NCBI GenBank assembly: GCA_021186555.1
Contig: JAJKFL010000039.1
Span: forward strand, 24,601,733-24,665,732
Source of the DNA: Reticulitermes speratus
Taxonomy: Eukaryota; Arthropoda; Insecta; Blattodea; Rhinotermitidae
Reading direction: 5' to 3'
DNA: 64,000 nt
Shown here: positions 37,101-51,100 of the stretch, piece by piece
Layout of the letters: the number at the start of each line of letters is the position of its first letter
How positions within the stretch are numbered: position 1 is the first letter of the stretch
Translations under genes and position numbers: made by a program
The notes under the pieces: generated by a model
The model's database searches: none
Seen by the model: only the letters and a program-made list of their open reading frames with translations
Told to the model about the DNA's origin: nothing

Positions 37101-39009
37101 CAGAGTCCTTTGCTTTTTTTATCAACCCAACTGTTGAATCCTGTGCTATTTGATTCAATGAATGCTTCTGTCTGAAAATACCGAAGTCAATTATTAAACA
37201 TAAAATACATGTAAGTGAAATTTTAAATTTACTGAATATCAAATTATGCAGAAAACATCTGTGTCTGTAATTATATCTGTCACTGTATACACTTAGGAAT
37301 CAGATATTTTAATAGTTTTGAAATAACAGTATTTCAGTTCTAGGGCTGTACCTTCGTAACATATTATTGCAGATGAAGTTAGGGGAGATGGCTTCTATAG
37401 CCCACCCAATGTATTCTGTTTCTGCACAGAGTTTCTCAAATATAAGTTCTCTCTTTTCCTCCGTTAGGCTTTTAGAATCCACACACCCCAAAGCCTTGAA
37501 GTTCTCTGCCTTACTCAATGGGCAGTAACAGATCCCATACACCATAGGGCCTATAAAGAAAAGTGCCATGCACATTTGTTTGATAAAAAAAAAGTGACCA
37601 AAATACAATATTCATGACATGTTTCAGTCACAAGGATCATTAACAGGGGTGATGTAACAATAACGTACTGTAGGTTTACATCATCAAGTATGATCATGTA
37701 CATCCAATACATACACAAAGAAAGTAAAATATTTTTCATACTAGGTCGTTCTTCTTTGGCAGCTTATAAAATTCTTATATTTAAACTTATTTTTCATAAT
37801 TATTTATGGCATAGTTGCAGGGGTAGTTCCATTGTTCTGTGGTTCAGTCCACATGGGAAGCTACTAATTCATGATCTTCTCTTGACACTTCTCTTTAGCA
37901 GACCTCAAACAGTCCTACTTCTTGTTGAAGCTTATTTAATATCAGACATATATACTGGCCTAAGCTAAAATATGTCAACAATTTTATTATTTTCTACCTT
38001 CTCAAATCACTAGAAACAAGTGTAATTTGGATGAGTTATAACATGGCATCCTCCATAATTTCTAGACCTGTAATCACCACACACTCTACTTAAACAGTTT
38101 TCCTATATGCTTGCATGTCTTCTATTAAAGGACTGGTTATCTGCCACAGACTAAGAGGTGATATTACAAAGTAAACTGCATCACTAAAAAGCATGAAGTG
38201 AACTCTAATTGAGAAATATGGATGAGTATCAAAGGGGTTGATAGGTGATATGTCATTAGGTCAAAATATATACCTCTGCAACTGTTCTGAAAACACAGGG
38301 AAAAATTCATTAAAACATGTGCAACAAAACTGTCATACTGCTAAAGTCACTGGACCGTTCCACCAAAGTCAACATCTGGAGAGGTGTGCAATATGGTCCA
38401 ACATGGTAAACTGTTACCCCCATCCAGTAACTGAGTGATTTTTGTTACATGTGCTGGTTCTTGTACATAATGTTTCTTTTATAGTCTTCCTAAGCACGCC
38501 AGCTGTTACAGGTCGTCCCGGCTGATGCACGCTTTCTATGCGATAAAACTGTTATGCTTACGGGAAACGACAGAAGAAATAACAGACAGTACTTCGGTGC
38601 TCATGCAAGAGTGGCATAGGCCCAGTCATTCCCCTTCAAAACAAAGTCAGAAAATTTTCACATTCAAAAGAACCTAAAAACCAGTAGCTAACTGTTCGTC
38701 CTCAAAATCTTCGTCCTAATACCCCAAAATTTTCCGGGAAACTTGAAAGATTCGGTCATTATTTTTTTTAAAAAGGTTAATGTTCTAACCTCACATTCGT
38801 GTCTTACCTAACACAGGCCCCCTGCCTGCTTCATCAACACCGAGAACACATGGCTCATCGAAACATAATTTCGGTACATCAGATAATAAGACAATATTGT
38901 TTGAATTATCATGTTTTAAGAAATATGGTTCAAGATTTTCGGCTGACAAAATTTTTTCGTTCGAAAATATATCAGCCATTATCAACTCTTCCGATTCACC
39001 ACCTGTCAT
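34110..39009 (-). CDS. RNASEH2A: Ribonuclease H2 subunit A (6 exons)
   Basis: Exons in coding order: 39009-38808, 37550-37352, 37171-37045, 36961-36775, 36216-36093, 34254-34110 (TGA). Phases match throughout, giving 327 residues (human 299). It is the catalytic subunit of the trimeric RNase H2, which removes ribonucleotides and RNA-DNA hybrids. Active-site elements are present: GVDEAGRG (Asp-Glu pair), [13 protein letters not shown] (Asp), [20 protein letters not shown] (Asp), and the tyrosine of SGYPN that senses the 2'-OH. Exon 5 gives [14 protein letters not shown]. Exon 6, after a 1.8-kb intron, gives the acidic spacer, ITSFF (a PCNA-binding PIP-box-like element) and HTFFTVRNL, matching the vertebrate C-terminus. 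Without exon 6 the ORF would stop at 36089, directly in the donor. A second ATG 10 codons in is an alternative start. Confidence 0.93.
34990..35343 (+). pseudogene. piggyBac-type transposase C-terminal fragment
   Basis: Within the last intron of RNASEH2A, opposite strand. The + frame ends with a Cys/His cluster, CHVFSAKNK....[25 protein letters not shown] in outline, just before a stop at 35343. This spacing (C..C/F, C..C, LC..PCFE.YHT) is that of the C-terminal zinc-binding domain of piggyBac transposases. The catalytic DDD domain was not found upstream, so this is a decayed end. Confidence 0.6.
36310..36450 (-). mobile_element. SINE family 3 fragment
   Basis: Resembles 42715-42850 (GATTTGGGAAGAATATGGGA), without a recognisable head. 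In the exon 4-5 interval of RNASEH2A. Confidence 0.4.
37610..37652 (-). ncRNA. Eroded hammerhead-like motif in RNASEH2A intron 1
   Basis: Minus strand: CTGTTAA in place of CTGATGA, a GATC..GACT helix region, GAAA and ACATGTC with a GTC triplet. Helix I is not evident. Probably a decayed copy. Confidence 0.3.
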
Positions 39010-39182
39010 ATAAATCCCGCCACTACTTCATTTCCGCATCCCATTATCACCGATTATTATATGTGTCACCGATATTTATTGTTAGCAGCTGCGAGAGTAA
39101 TGTGTGGCCACAGATTATCTTGTGTGGCTGCGAGTGGCAACAGTACATAAGCATTGGTCGATAGCGTGTAGTATTCCGAAAC
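39010..39182. promoter_or_regulatory. Divergent RNASEH2A / ACADSB promoter
   Basis: Only 173 bp separate the two start codons, which diverge. The interval holds an inverted CCAAT core (ATTGG at 39153-39157) followed by TCGATAG. No TATA box is placed sensibly for either gene. A shared housekeeping promoter is inferred. Confidence 0.6.
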
Positions 39183-42100
39183 ATGCTGAATACAAGAAAT
39201 GCATTTAGATGGGTATGTGACAAAACGTAAATTTAATTCTTAAGTTAGTCGCAATTCAGATTCCAGTATCAGTCGATGTGGGCAAGGTAATGGTTGCTTT
39301 TATAGAGAATTTGCTGTGCAATGCCCCAGTGGTATTAATGCATAAGTATTCGTTAAGACGAGCCAAACCTTGCATAAAATTACTTCGGTTCGAGAATGTG
39401 GGGAGCAGTCATGTCATAGATAACATAGGTTCACGTTAGGTTAGGTTATAGTTTTTGTACTTTACTTTCTTCTGTCCTGGTGGGGGGAGGGGATAGGGAG
39501 AGGCAGAAGTGTTTTATTAACGACACTGTTCAGTTGCTAAGATTGTATAGCGTCTGTGATAAATGAGTGAATATGAGTATTGAGCATTTGTATGATACTG
39601 ACAGCTGAAACACGGAAGTGCTCAGAGGAGAACCTGCCCCAGTACCACACTGTCCATTGGAAATTGTACATGTTCTGACCTGGGATCGAACTCGCCCTTT
39701 TGCGGTGAGAGGTCGGCGTGAGCCATGACTGACATGGTTTAGGTGTCTAGAGCCTGTTATGAGTTGACTGTAGCTGAGCAAATTGTTGGTTTTGCAAGAA
39801 AGACTGGTCCATGAAGTTTTGTTTGTCTGTTGGCCAAATTTGTAGCATGCTTCCAAATGCTACACGAACAGTGTGCTTATGGTGTCATGTCTACTTACTG
39901 TCCCCTCCCCAATTACTTTTGAACCTGGTGATGCATTTTTGTGAAAGTTGGTATGAATAGCATGCCACCAGAGGCGATTTCATCTTTGTAATTTAAATTC
40001 CTACTGTCAGTAATGCCAGTTTGGCAGCCATATAAACATGGTAGGAGTGACACTGGTGCCACTAATAGCATATGAAGTTTTGTATGGTGATGGATCTTCA
40101 AAGAGTATACAATTTTTGGTGGTAATTTTCTGTGGAATGTAAACAACTGTGAGACAGCTGTAAAGCTGGTTTGAAGCATCTGCGGTAAGCATGTGAAGTT
40201 TGTAAGGAGGCAGACCATAAGTAGTAGTAGTAGAAGTTCCTTCAGGTTGCAAGCGACCCCTGGTGATCCCGTTGAATTTTCTGAGTAAGAGGTACAGGGT
40301 CTTGCTATCCCATAGTCGTTTTCGTTTTGTCATTTCCTATTTTCCATGGCCTTGTAGATCAGGTCCCTCCATTATAAACATACCTTCAAATTGTATGCAA
40401 GTTATGACTTCAAGGCATGATAGTATGATATTTTGAGCTTGTTGTGGACAAATATCAAGTAGAAAGGGTCTGTGGTTGCAGAATCGGTACTAATTTTAAT
40501 TTGCAGCTTTTGCAAACATCATTAGTTTTTGAGAAATTATGCAGCATAATGTTGGTATCAAGAGAAGAGTTGTTAACTACATTCTACAACATTTTGAGAA
40601 AAATTTATTTTAACATTTTTGGGCAGTTATATTAGTTGTACATATCAGTGAGTAGGCGAGCCAAAACACTACTTTGTGGTACAGAAACTTTACAGCAGTT
40701 TAAAAAATATGGCATTTAGTGTGACATCAACAAGATAAGTTCTTTGCAGAGCTTTATATGTAAACTTCCATTTTTTATGTTAAACCTCTTTTGTATAAAA
40801 GGATTTGTAATATATATTCTACCCGTAGACTAAAAGTTCATGAAGGTTACTGTGTTCTGAGTTGTGACAACATGTAATCCAGTAGAAATATACCAAAGTT
40901 TTAGAGCAGTGGTTTGCTAACCTTTTTGTCCATGACTCAAAACTGTAAATCACATTGCCCTTGTGACCCACACAGTACCAGTACCTCCCATGCACTCTAC
41001 TGAAATCATCGTGTTTGATTATTTTGTGAGTTTACAGCCTATCAAAAGACTCTCATGATCCAAATTTGGATCATGACCCTGGGTTTCTAATGATGGAGAC
41101 AGCTGGTTTCTGTGAAATATCAATATATTTCTACTAGACTGCATGGAGTCTGATGCCAGAAGACAGTCATCATCATAGTCAGTGCTGGAAGAATGTCAAA
41201 TTTCATGTAGAAGTTCATGTTTCTTAACCATTCAAAACAAATGATAATGCCTTCATTTTTAGTTGTGTGATGTTTTGGAAAGAAGATATTTGAACATATC
41301 AGCTTACAGTCATTGTTCTAAATTGAACGTAGTTCATAATTCTGTGAAATAAGACCATTGAAGAGGTGTCTGATTTTTGTTTTCAGTTTCAGAAGGGAAT
41401 TAGACATATTATGGGAGAGAATTCACCTCTCATTAACCCATTACAGTGTCAGCAATGCACATTGTCAAATACTGCCTCAGGAGTTCCAACACCATTGTAC
41501 TTCCTCACAAATGAAGAAAGGATGATGAAGGAAACTGGTAAAATTAAAAAATTTATGTCTTCCATGTTTAAGATACCATCGCACCTTTGAAGTTCAGGTA
41601 CAAACACAGATACACATATGCGCACACTTGCACATGTGCACACACCTAACTTTCCATGAATATAGCCTGAAAACCTTTTAGTTTCTTCAACAACAGAAGT
41701 TACATTCATTACTCCAATTATCAGTGAGCTGGTGTTTTTAAGATGTGTGATATGTTCTGCTGGAAGGTTGTTAAAAGTGGTTTATCAAATACATAATGAT
41801 TGAACCATAATTTCCCTACTGTGTGATGAGCTGTGTACTGGGTTAGACAGAAGTAGCCCTCAGCTTGATATGCTGCCTAGTTGGGGCTGTTGCGCTTCTC
41901 AGCGGTTGTGATGGATCAATGGGAAACAATTATGGAATGGTAAATGACAGGAGAAAACTGACGAAACTTGGAGGGAAGCATTCTCTAAAGCCAATTCATC
42001 CATCGTGAATGTCGTTTATGAAGTTACCCAGAATTGCACTCAAAAGCTCTATCATGAGAAGCTAATGCTGTCTAACTCCCTGCATATAAGTGAGATTTGA

Positions 42101-45100
42101 GGTTGTCACACATTGTTTCTGAGAATTTGTGTCTTCTTGGATATGACACTGTGTTGTTGGGTGAGTGGTTCCTGATATTTTGAAGGAACACAGTGCCATA
42201 AAAGTGTCTGGAACCACTCGCCCAATAACACAGCATCATATTTCAGAAGACCTGAATTCTCTCTATCTGTGGGGATTGTTCAGATTGTAGTCTTCCGAAT
42301 TTTGACACCATGTGTTGTAGTTTGATGCTAGTGTGTTGGATGAATATGCTGCTTCCATCTTCAGATTGAAAGAATTGGGTCCCATCTGATGTTGAAGTGA
42401 TGAGGATGGTACAGAAGATGTAGTTGCCAGGCTAATGATTTGGTTGTCAAAAAGGGGTGGATCAATATTTTGTGGTACCTGGCTGTTACACTTACCTCTG
42501 ATTGGTGCAAAGATTAATTTTGTTGTTGTTGTTGTTGTTGTTGTTGTACTGTTTGCCCTAAACACACACAGGCTAGGCATAAGGTAATGGGGAAAACATG
42601 GAATTTGAAATAAAAGTATAGCTTTTGTGACATACTAATTATGTTTTTGTGGTTTATTTTACAACATTGTCAGTATTATAGACTATAGAACATCAGTCCT
42701 AGTATGATGGGTGAATGGTGGATTGGAAATGATTTGGGAGGAAGCGGTTGTGGCCTAATCAAGGCATTATCCCAGCATTTTCTGTAGGGACTAAGGGAAG
42801 TAACAAAGGTCAGTCATTATAGCTGGTATCCTGGTCAGGATTTGAACCATGTACTTGCCAACTACCAGTCTAGAGCATTACCACTACACCAGCCAGTTTG
42901 GTCTAATTATCTTGGCCTTCAACTTCTTTGGATGTGGTTTACCATTTTTTTCAGGCCATAAATGACCAACTGAGATTGCCAGAACTTCAGAAACCCCCCT
43001 GAATGCTGAGTCGGGTATCGGTCACCAATCAGAATTTTTGTGTTTTGACTGGTAAACAGGTGACTGTATGTTCTGAGCCCTATGTCTGGTTTCATAGTTT
43101 TTATTAACAGAATTCTTCTAAGACTTCTTCTGTCTTAATCTGTATATGCATGTGCTTTCTTCCTACTTTTGTCTGTGTTGTGTGTTTTGTACAGCAGCTT
43201 CATCTTGATGTGTGCTTGTTTTTATTTTAGAATGTGAATTGTCTTCCCTACTGTTCTTTTGACTTCATTTTCCTGAATTCTGACAATATGATCTACTAAT
43301 ATGAAGTTCTGTGTCAACAAAATTACCTTCTAAATTATGTAATTATACATTTGCATATATTTTCAGTTGCAAGATTAGCACAAGAGAAAATTTCACCACT
43401 TGTAAAAAAAATGGAACAAGAATCAAAGTTTGACACCAGTGTAGTAGATGCACTTTTTGAAAATGGGGTTAGTATTTATTTTTAGTTTATAGTGACTAGG
43501 CTATGGGCTGGACAATCAGGAATTTAAATCCCAGGAGGGATGAGAGGCTTTTCTCATCTCCAAAGAACATCCAGACCAGTTCTGGGGCTCATCTAGCCTC
43601 CTATTCAATGGTACTGGGGTTTTCTTCTGGGGGTAAAGTGGCAGGGGCATGAAGTAACCTCTCACCTCCATCTAGTGCTGAGGTTAAGAATGAGTGGAGC
43701 TATGCCTCTACTTCCCCATTTGCCTTTGTGGCATTGAGAGGGACACCTGTACCTTTTTTATTTTAATTTAGTCCTATGAAGTGTCTTTAATTCCCAGGAA
43801 TCAGAAACACAGTAAACAGTGAGGGTACCAAATATGCCAAATTAATCTGATTTACATCATTATTTGTAACCTTTTCTATAGTCCTTATTTTATGTTTGTT
43901 TATTTAGTGACACTCATTTGCTTGGGTTGCATATGAAAAGAATGATTTCTGAAGGAAATGGGTGTGGTTGTCTAGGCTGCGACTAGACATTTTATGTTCA
44001 GGCAAATGCCTAGTTTTTTCCCTGCAGAGGTACACAAAAAATTTCAAAGTGTGTGTATGCATCATTGACAGGCAAGTAAACTGATTGTGTTCTAGTGCCC
44101 AAAAATGCATATTGTGATTTTAATGCCTCTTTTAGCGTTTTGTTGCTTATGAATGCTTGTTTCTAGATGTTGTCTGTATTTCACTTTCTGTTAATTAAAT
44201 AGTTTGTGATACTGTTTAAGATCTCTGAACAGTCATATACTTGATCTTGCACCATACGTAAGTGCCAGACTGGTTATAAGTATTTGACATCTCTTTCTCA
44301 CATTTCTACAACAGGACAGTCAAAGGTGTGTGAAATGAAAGAACACAAAAAATACTGTACTTGTAGTAAAATATGAATTCGCCTTTTTCATTTTTCTTTA
44401 ATTTGAGTGATCAAAAGTATGCGTAATGCTTGAAGACATTGTCATGGTGTGAGTTGTGGGTTATAAGGTCACGTGTCCATACAAGGGAATATGGAATGAA
44501 TTGTTTGGTTATTACGGGCTGCCAGGTAGGGAAATTAACATGATTATGTTTTTAGCATATTTGTGCCTTCTTTCTTGTTGTAGTTAATGGGCATTGACAT
44601 TGAAACAGAATATGGAGGTTCAGGGCTGTCTTTCTTTGCATCAGTGTTAGCAGTGGAGGAGATAGCCAAGGTGGATCCAGCTCTCAGTGTCGTTGTACAT
44701 ATTCAAAACACATTGGTGAATGCTCTCATAAGGAAAGCTGGTACGGCAGAACAAAAACAGAAGTATCTGCCCATATTAACTCAAAGTGTGGTAAGCTTTG
44801 ATAACAATTATGAGTACAGATAATGTAAATTAGACTGTTTTCTTAGCCTGCCTATTTCATATGTCAGTTGTATAGGATTTTGATGATAGGATAATATACA
44901 CAAGATTACAAAAGTGAATACAGTTCAATATCCCTGTAACACAGCTGATGTTTGACACCTTCTGTACACGATGTGTAATGCCTGACTACATGTTTCAGCT
45001 TAATGAGGCCATTCTCAAGTCAATACCAGATGCTAGCTGTTAGTACATACATCTCTTGAATGTAAGCCTTTTGAAATGATTAGACTTCTAACTAGATGAG

Positions 45101-48100
45101 TTTGTATACTTTTCTTCTTAATAATGACAACACATAAGATTATTTTATTCTGGATTTTGTCCATTGTATGATGTTCCAAAAAACAACACAAGAATTCAGA
45201 AACTGGGCCTGTTTCGATCTTTAGGTGGAAGAATGTTCCAGATATTCAGAATAGCTCTATCAGACCCAGCTGAACCCATGCCTCTTCATCCATTTACATG
45301 GGGGTGGAAACATCCACTTTCCATAATATTGTGTTGTCCTTGGAACACTAGATGATGGACAGAGTCCAAAATCTAAATGATGTTGCATACCTACTTCATC
45401 ATTTATTAATCACAGGCTGGAAGTTTCTGCTTGTCTGAACCTAATGCTGGAACAGATGCATTTGCTCTGAAGACAGTTGCTAAGAAAGAAGGAAGTGACT
45501 ATATTATAAATGGTTCAAAAATGTGGATATCAAATTCAGACATCGCTGGAGTGTTTATTGTCATGGCTAAACAAATCCATCTGCTGTGAGTACACATGAA
45601 ACTTGAACCTTTACCAAGGTGAAATCTGTATGTGGTAAAAGAAAGAGCAAATCCATGACAGTTTTGCATCACATACCAGTGTATGCTGGGTATATGATTC
45701 AAGAGAAAGTGAACACAGCATGTGCAGCCATATGCATGCCAAGTGTCCACAGATTCTTTCTCTGTTTTAGTGTGTGTCTTTGTTTTTATTAATTTAGGTT
45801 ACTGATGCTGTGCTTTGTAAACATTCTTTCTGCTACCCACCATAATTTTCTTGGTTGGCCAGTGCATTGTATGCTAAAAGGCTGCCATGAATTTTAAGTA
45901 CAGTGCACCATAATGTGTAACATTTGAATATGGTAGTTATTTGTACTGAAGAAGTAAAATAATTCATGGAAGTGCTAACATTTATCATAACTATGTATTC
46001 AAAATTTTTCTGAATGTAGATTCTAGCATTGTGTCATAGAATGTGCATATTCTTAGCGTTTCTGTGTTTTTTGCTGCTAAATTTTATTTCTACATGGAGA
46101 AGTCCATTTTCTATATGTATTCACGTGTCTTTCTATATAACATTTGCCTTTGTGGGTTCCTTGCAGGCAGATTTTAAATTGTAATATTGAACCACTGTGG
46201 ACAAAAGCACCATCTCCACTTTTCTGAAGGATATTTCTGGGTTTCTTTAGACCATGTACCCATATATACAGTGAACTGCCACCTGCATTCATAGTATTTT
46301 GTGTGTAGACATTTTCTGTGTTTAGTGCCAAACACAGTATCATACATTTATTTATAGTGGTTTAGTTTGCTGTTTCTAACTGCACTATTTAGTTGCTCAC
46401 TTTGTGTTTGTGTGCTGTGATCTCTTTTTTGAAGTTAAAGTCATGATAGGAACATTGGTGGATCTTCCTGCAACAGTGAACATTCATAAAACTGTGACAT
46501 TATTAAGTTAGCATGCTTGATGTGAAGTTGTTAAGTTTCACATATAAAATCCATGAATAAAAAAAGGAAGAAATAGAGACTAGCAGAAGAAAGCAGAGTA
46601 TTTGAAGAGAAATAATATATTGTTTAGTGAGTATTAAGGTACTTTAAGCTGTGTACAGAAGGGTGCAACTTGAGTTGATGCTGTCATTTTCCATATTGAG
46701 ATAAAACATTTCATGAATTCTTTGTAAGTTTTAGCTTCTGTTTTCAAACTTCATATACACAAAATTTAGCACCACTTTAAAATTCTTTGCTCTTTACTAC
46801 TTGAGTGTTATTAATTTGCAGTGTAAGGGATAAGATGTATCTCTGAAACTCATCCTGCATTTATGTGAACATGGCCTTCATATACCACAGTCCATCTTCA
46901 CTAGTCTCCAGTAATGAAGTCTGTGCACTAAATGTTACATCTTTTGTTGAAGAAATTCCATGGGCTAATGATGTATAACTGTTACATCTATAGAATGGTA
47001 AACATCACTGCTATAGTTAGGTTGCTTTAGTTTTCATGTTTTTGCTTAGGTACCAGTTGAGTTGACTGTAAATTCATCATTTAATCATTAATCTTCATCA
47101 CTAGTTATTTATTTGCCTTCTTTGTACTGCTTTACCATCTGTTAAGAAGCTATCTCAGCAGTTAATAGCATCAGTAAACAAAATACTTTAGTCTCCCTTC
47201 TCTTGGACATAGATTCATGATTCTGTAATGTTCCAAGGGTTACAAAGGAATCACCTGTTTCATTGTTGAGAGAAATAGTCCTGGATTAAGTATAGGCAAG
47301 AAGGAAGACAAGCTTGGATTAAGAGCTTCTGGGACCTGCATGGTTCAGTTCGATGATGTCAGGGTAAGTTCTCACACATTTTATTGCAGAATATTGTTAC
47401 ACCAGCATCAGTTATCACTATTATAACTTATGTACCATAATTCCTGTTCAGTGTAGTTTTGAAATATACCTGCTTTATAGTTTAATATTATATTAAAAAT
47501 TATAAATTCATGCCAAAACTGGGCGTCTTGGTGACACAAACTTTTCTGAAATGCCATGTTAAATGATATCAAATGAAATACAGTGAAATATCAGTTCAAT
47601 AGGCTCTGCAATCTCAAAGTTTTCAATATTTTAATATCCCATTCTTCTACAGACGTAAGCATGGTACATTTAATTCTATTATTGTACAGTTTATTACAGT
47701 TTCTAAATGAGCCATGGAAACAGACAGTAAAGTACATTGTGTTAAAAATGTTCTGTTGAAGGTACCAGAAAGTAACATACTTGGTGAACTTGGCAAGGGC
47801 TACAAATATGCAGCAGGATTTTTGAATGGCAGCCGCATAGGTATAGGAGCACAGATGATTGGTATTGCTCAGGGTTGTTTTGATGCCACCATTCCATACA
47901 CACTAGAAAGGAAACAATTTGGAAAGAAAATATTTTCATTCCAGGTATGTATTTATTCTTTTAGGAAATTGTGTATTGTAGTCTTAGAGGTTGGTACTAC
48001 CCCACTTTGTGTTCAGGTGGAGAGAGAAGTGTTATATTTGCTTATGCTGTCAGTTGGAAAGAATACGTAGCATTCCTGTAAGATGAATGAAATATGAATA

Positions 48101-51100
48101 TGGAGTATCAGTGGAATGACACTGACAGAGAAAAACCAAAGTACTTGGAGAGGGATCTGTCCCAGTGCCACTTTTTCCAACACATGTTTACATGGACGGA
48201 CCTGGTGACTGGCTGGCGGCTAACCACCTGGGTATTGGCATAGTGTATTTATGAGGGACACTGTTCAGATACTGACCAGAGCATCATTCACTGAAGCAAA
48301 TGCCATAATCATATATTGAGACAGGCTATCACCTTTTCCCTTCACATCCACCCTTTGCAGTTTCTTGTACGTAACCATTCTCCCATTTCAATAACTGCTT
48401 CTTATTTATCGCAGCTTATAGAACATTTTTATGATTGGATATATATTTCAAAATATTATAGAGAGGGATCCTAAAGGCATGAAACCACTGGCAGAGATAC
48501 AGAAGTTCTTCTGTAAAAATGATTTGTAACTCTTCAACTCTTACAATTGTCACTAAATGCTCTGCATACTGGAAAGTGCTTTTTACTCCACCAAAAATAT
48601 AATGGGTGTGAACTGGGAGATTATATAGCAGAGTTTTATTTATGATAGTTGGACCCTTCTGGAAGATGTTTGTCATTCTGTGACTTCTCTTTGAAACATT
48701 CATTGTGTTTATAGTCACTGTTATTCTTACCATATAAAATATTCTGTTGTTTTTTAATGCAGCAATGTATGTTGATCATAAATGATTTCTGCAGTTGAGT
48801 TAACTTTCAACACATTACCAGACCAGCAAATGTTTGACATGATTTTCATTGTGATTATCACAAGATGGGGTGTCAAGAACATCACTCTGGGGTCTTAGGA
48901 GGCTATATTTTCTTAGCCATTATACATACTGAAGAAAAAGCACGGAAATGAAGGTTAACTCAAAAACTTTGTCAGTAAATTTCCATGTCTGTACCTTTCC
49001 TAGCATGACATTATCTAACTGATCACTGATTTCAGCCCATTACATGTCTCACTATCTCTGGAGTTGCTGGTTTAACAGCTGTGGTGATCCACTATAAGTT
49101 CATCTAAACTGGCCACCTGCCCAGTACATGCAAACATGGCACATGTCATAAACCCATAAGAAAATGTTAGGGGTGTCAGCTTTGGTGATTTTGAATGCTG
49201 AACGATCAGGCACACTTTTCCAAAAACCTGTCATTGAGTGCATCGTCAACTGTATTGCTGTAATGTTTCTGCAAATTCAAAAGGTCCATGGGAAATGTTG
49301 TGGGGTGTCAAGTGTTACACACCTCTTACAGTGTTACAGACCTTTCTTACCATAATATGCTGGAGATCTTCACCATTCGAGAGTTTAAAGAAGCAAAGTT
49401 CGGTTCTCAGCCAGATGGGACACCACCTTTATACCAGGAATATTGTTCATGATTCATTCATTGACAGATTTCCTGGGCATTGAACAGGGAAATTAAGCAC
49501 TGTAGCTGACATCCAAGGTCACCATTACTTTTTTTTTTGTGGGGTCGTGACAAAAGTGCCATGTTTAGGTGTAGTGTGCAGGTGACCAGCATAGAGAAAC
49601 TTAAAGAGCAGGTAATTTCAGCTGTTGAAGCATTAACTCCAGAGATACCAAGGCATGTATACAGGCTGAAACCAGTTGTTTGTTATGTATCTGTCATACC
49701 ATGAAAGGGGTTGAATGAGAAATTTACGTGACCTTCATTTCAGTGTTTTGTTTCTAGCATGTAAAATTGTTAAGAAAAGTTAGCCCCATAAAACCCTGAA
49801 GTGACTTTCTGCACACTCTGTACAGTGTTATATCATTGTGGTTTATTAGTTTCGCAGTAGTAGTTTCTTAAATGTGCAGTAAATAGTTGTAAGATCAACG
49901 ATGTTTCAAAGACATCTAGAAAATGGGCATTGTTAAGTAACACAAAGATATAATACTAAGAATAATCGGAGGACCATATATATTTAACAGACTGTACCAC
50001 AGGTTGCCTGTTCATTTCTATTGGATGCAAACATGTGCACTTCACAATTACATACACTGAGAGGATTGATCACAAGTTACAAACACTTGGCAAGACACAG
50101 TTGCCTAGTAATCGTTATTCAAGATCACAAGAATCACCTGGCTGCAGAGAGCCAACCAAAATAACCGATTTAGGTTCACACCCTTACACACTTCCATGGA
50201 CAATAGCCGCTCGGGCGACAACTATTACACAATGACACTGAATCTATATCACTAATTACAATATAGCGGCAAGACAAGGTTGCCTGGAATAGTTATAAAC
50301 TCAAGAAGTCACATGGCCGCAGAGAGCCAGCTAAAAACAGACTTTCAGTCTATGCACTGTTGCACACAAAGATAGCTCGCCACAGTCACGCGGGAACATA
50401 GACGCTACTATATTAGCTAAAACACGCTACCGCTAGGGGGAAGAGTCATAGCCACGCATGAGAGACTGCTGCCCTCTAATTGGATCTACCTAAAACTACT
50501 AACTAATACTGAACATACTCCCCCCGTTGAACTCGTTCAAGATACAAAAAATAGGCATTCTCAGAAATACTGAATAGGCAAATTACGAGACCGACGCACT
50601 AAGGTGAAGGCACAGGAACAAGTTTGTGAACAGCTCGTTTGAGGGTTGTTGAGCTGCTTCGCACTGTTGCCACCCTGACAGTGCTGTCCTTTCCTGGGAA
50701 CACCTGCTCGATGATGCCCATCTTCCACTGCATTGGAGGCTGGTTTTCTTCCTTGAGGAGGACCAACATGCCAGGCTGGAGGTTTGGGAGGTGCGACTGC
50801 CACTTGCTCCGTTGCTGTAGTGTATGTAGATAGTCCTTTTACCACCGAGACCACCAGTGTTGTCGCATCCGCTGGATGAGTTGCCATCTAGATAACCAGT
50901 TTAGGCTGAGCTTAGTCACATCAGGATCCGGTAATGACATGAGAGGGGATCCGATGAGGAAGTGACCTGGTGTTAGAATTGAGGGGTCATTGTGATCATC
51001 AGACAGCGAGCACAATGGACGGGAGTTCACACATGCCTCAATCTGTGTCAGTAATGTGGTCAGTTCTTCGTGTGTGAGGGTAGTTTCTCCCATTACTCTG

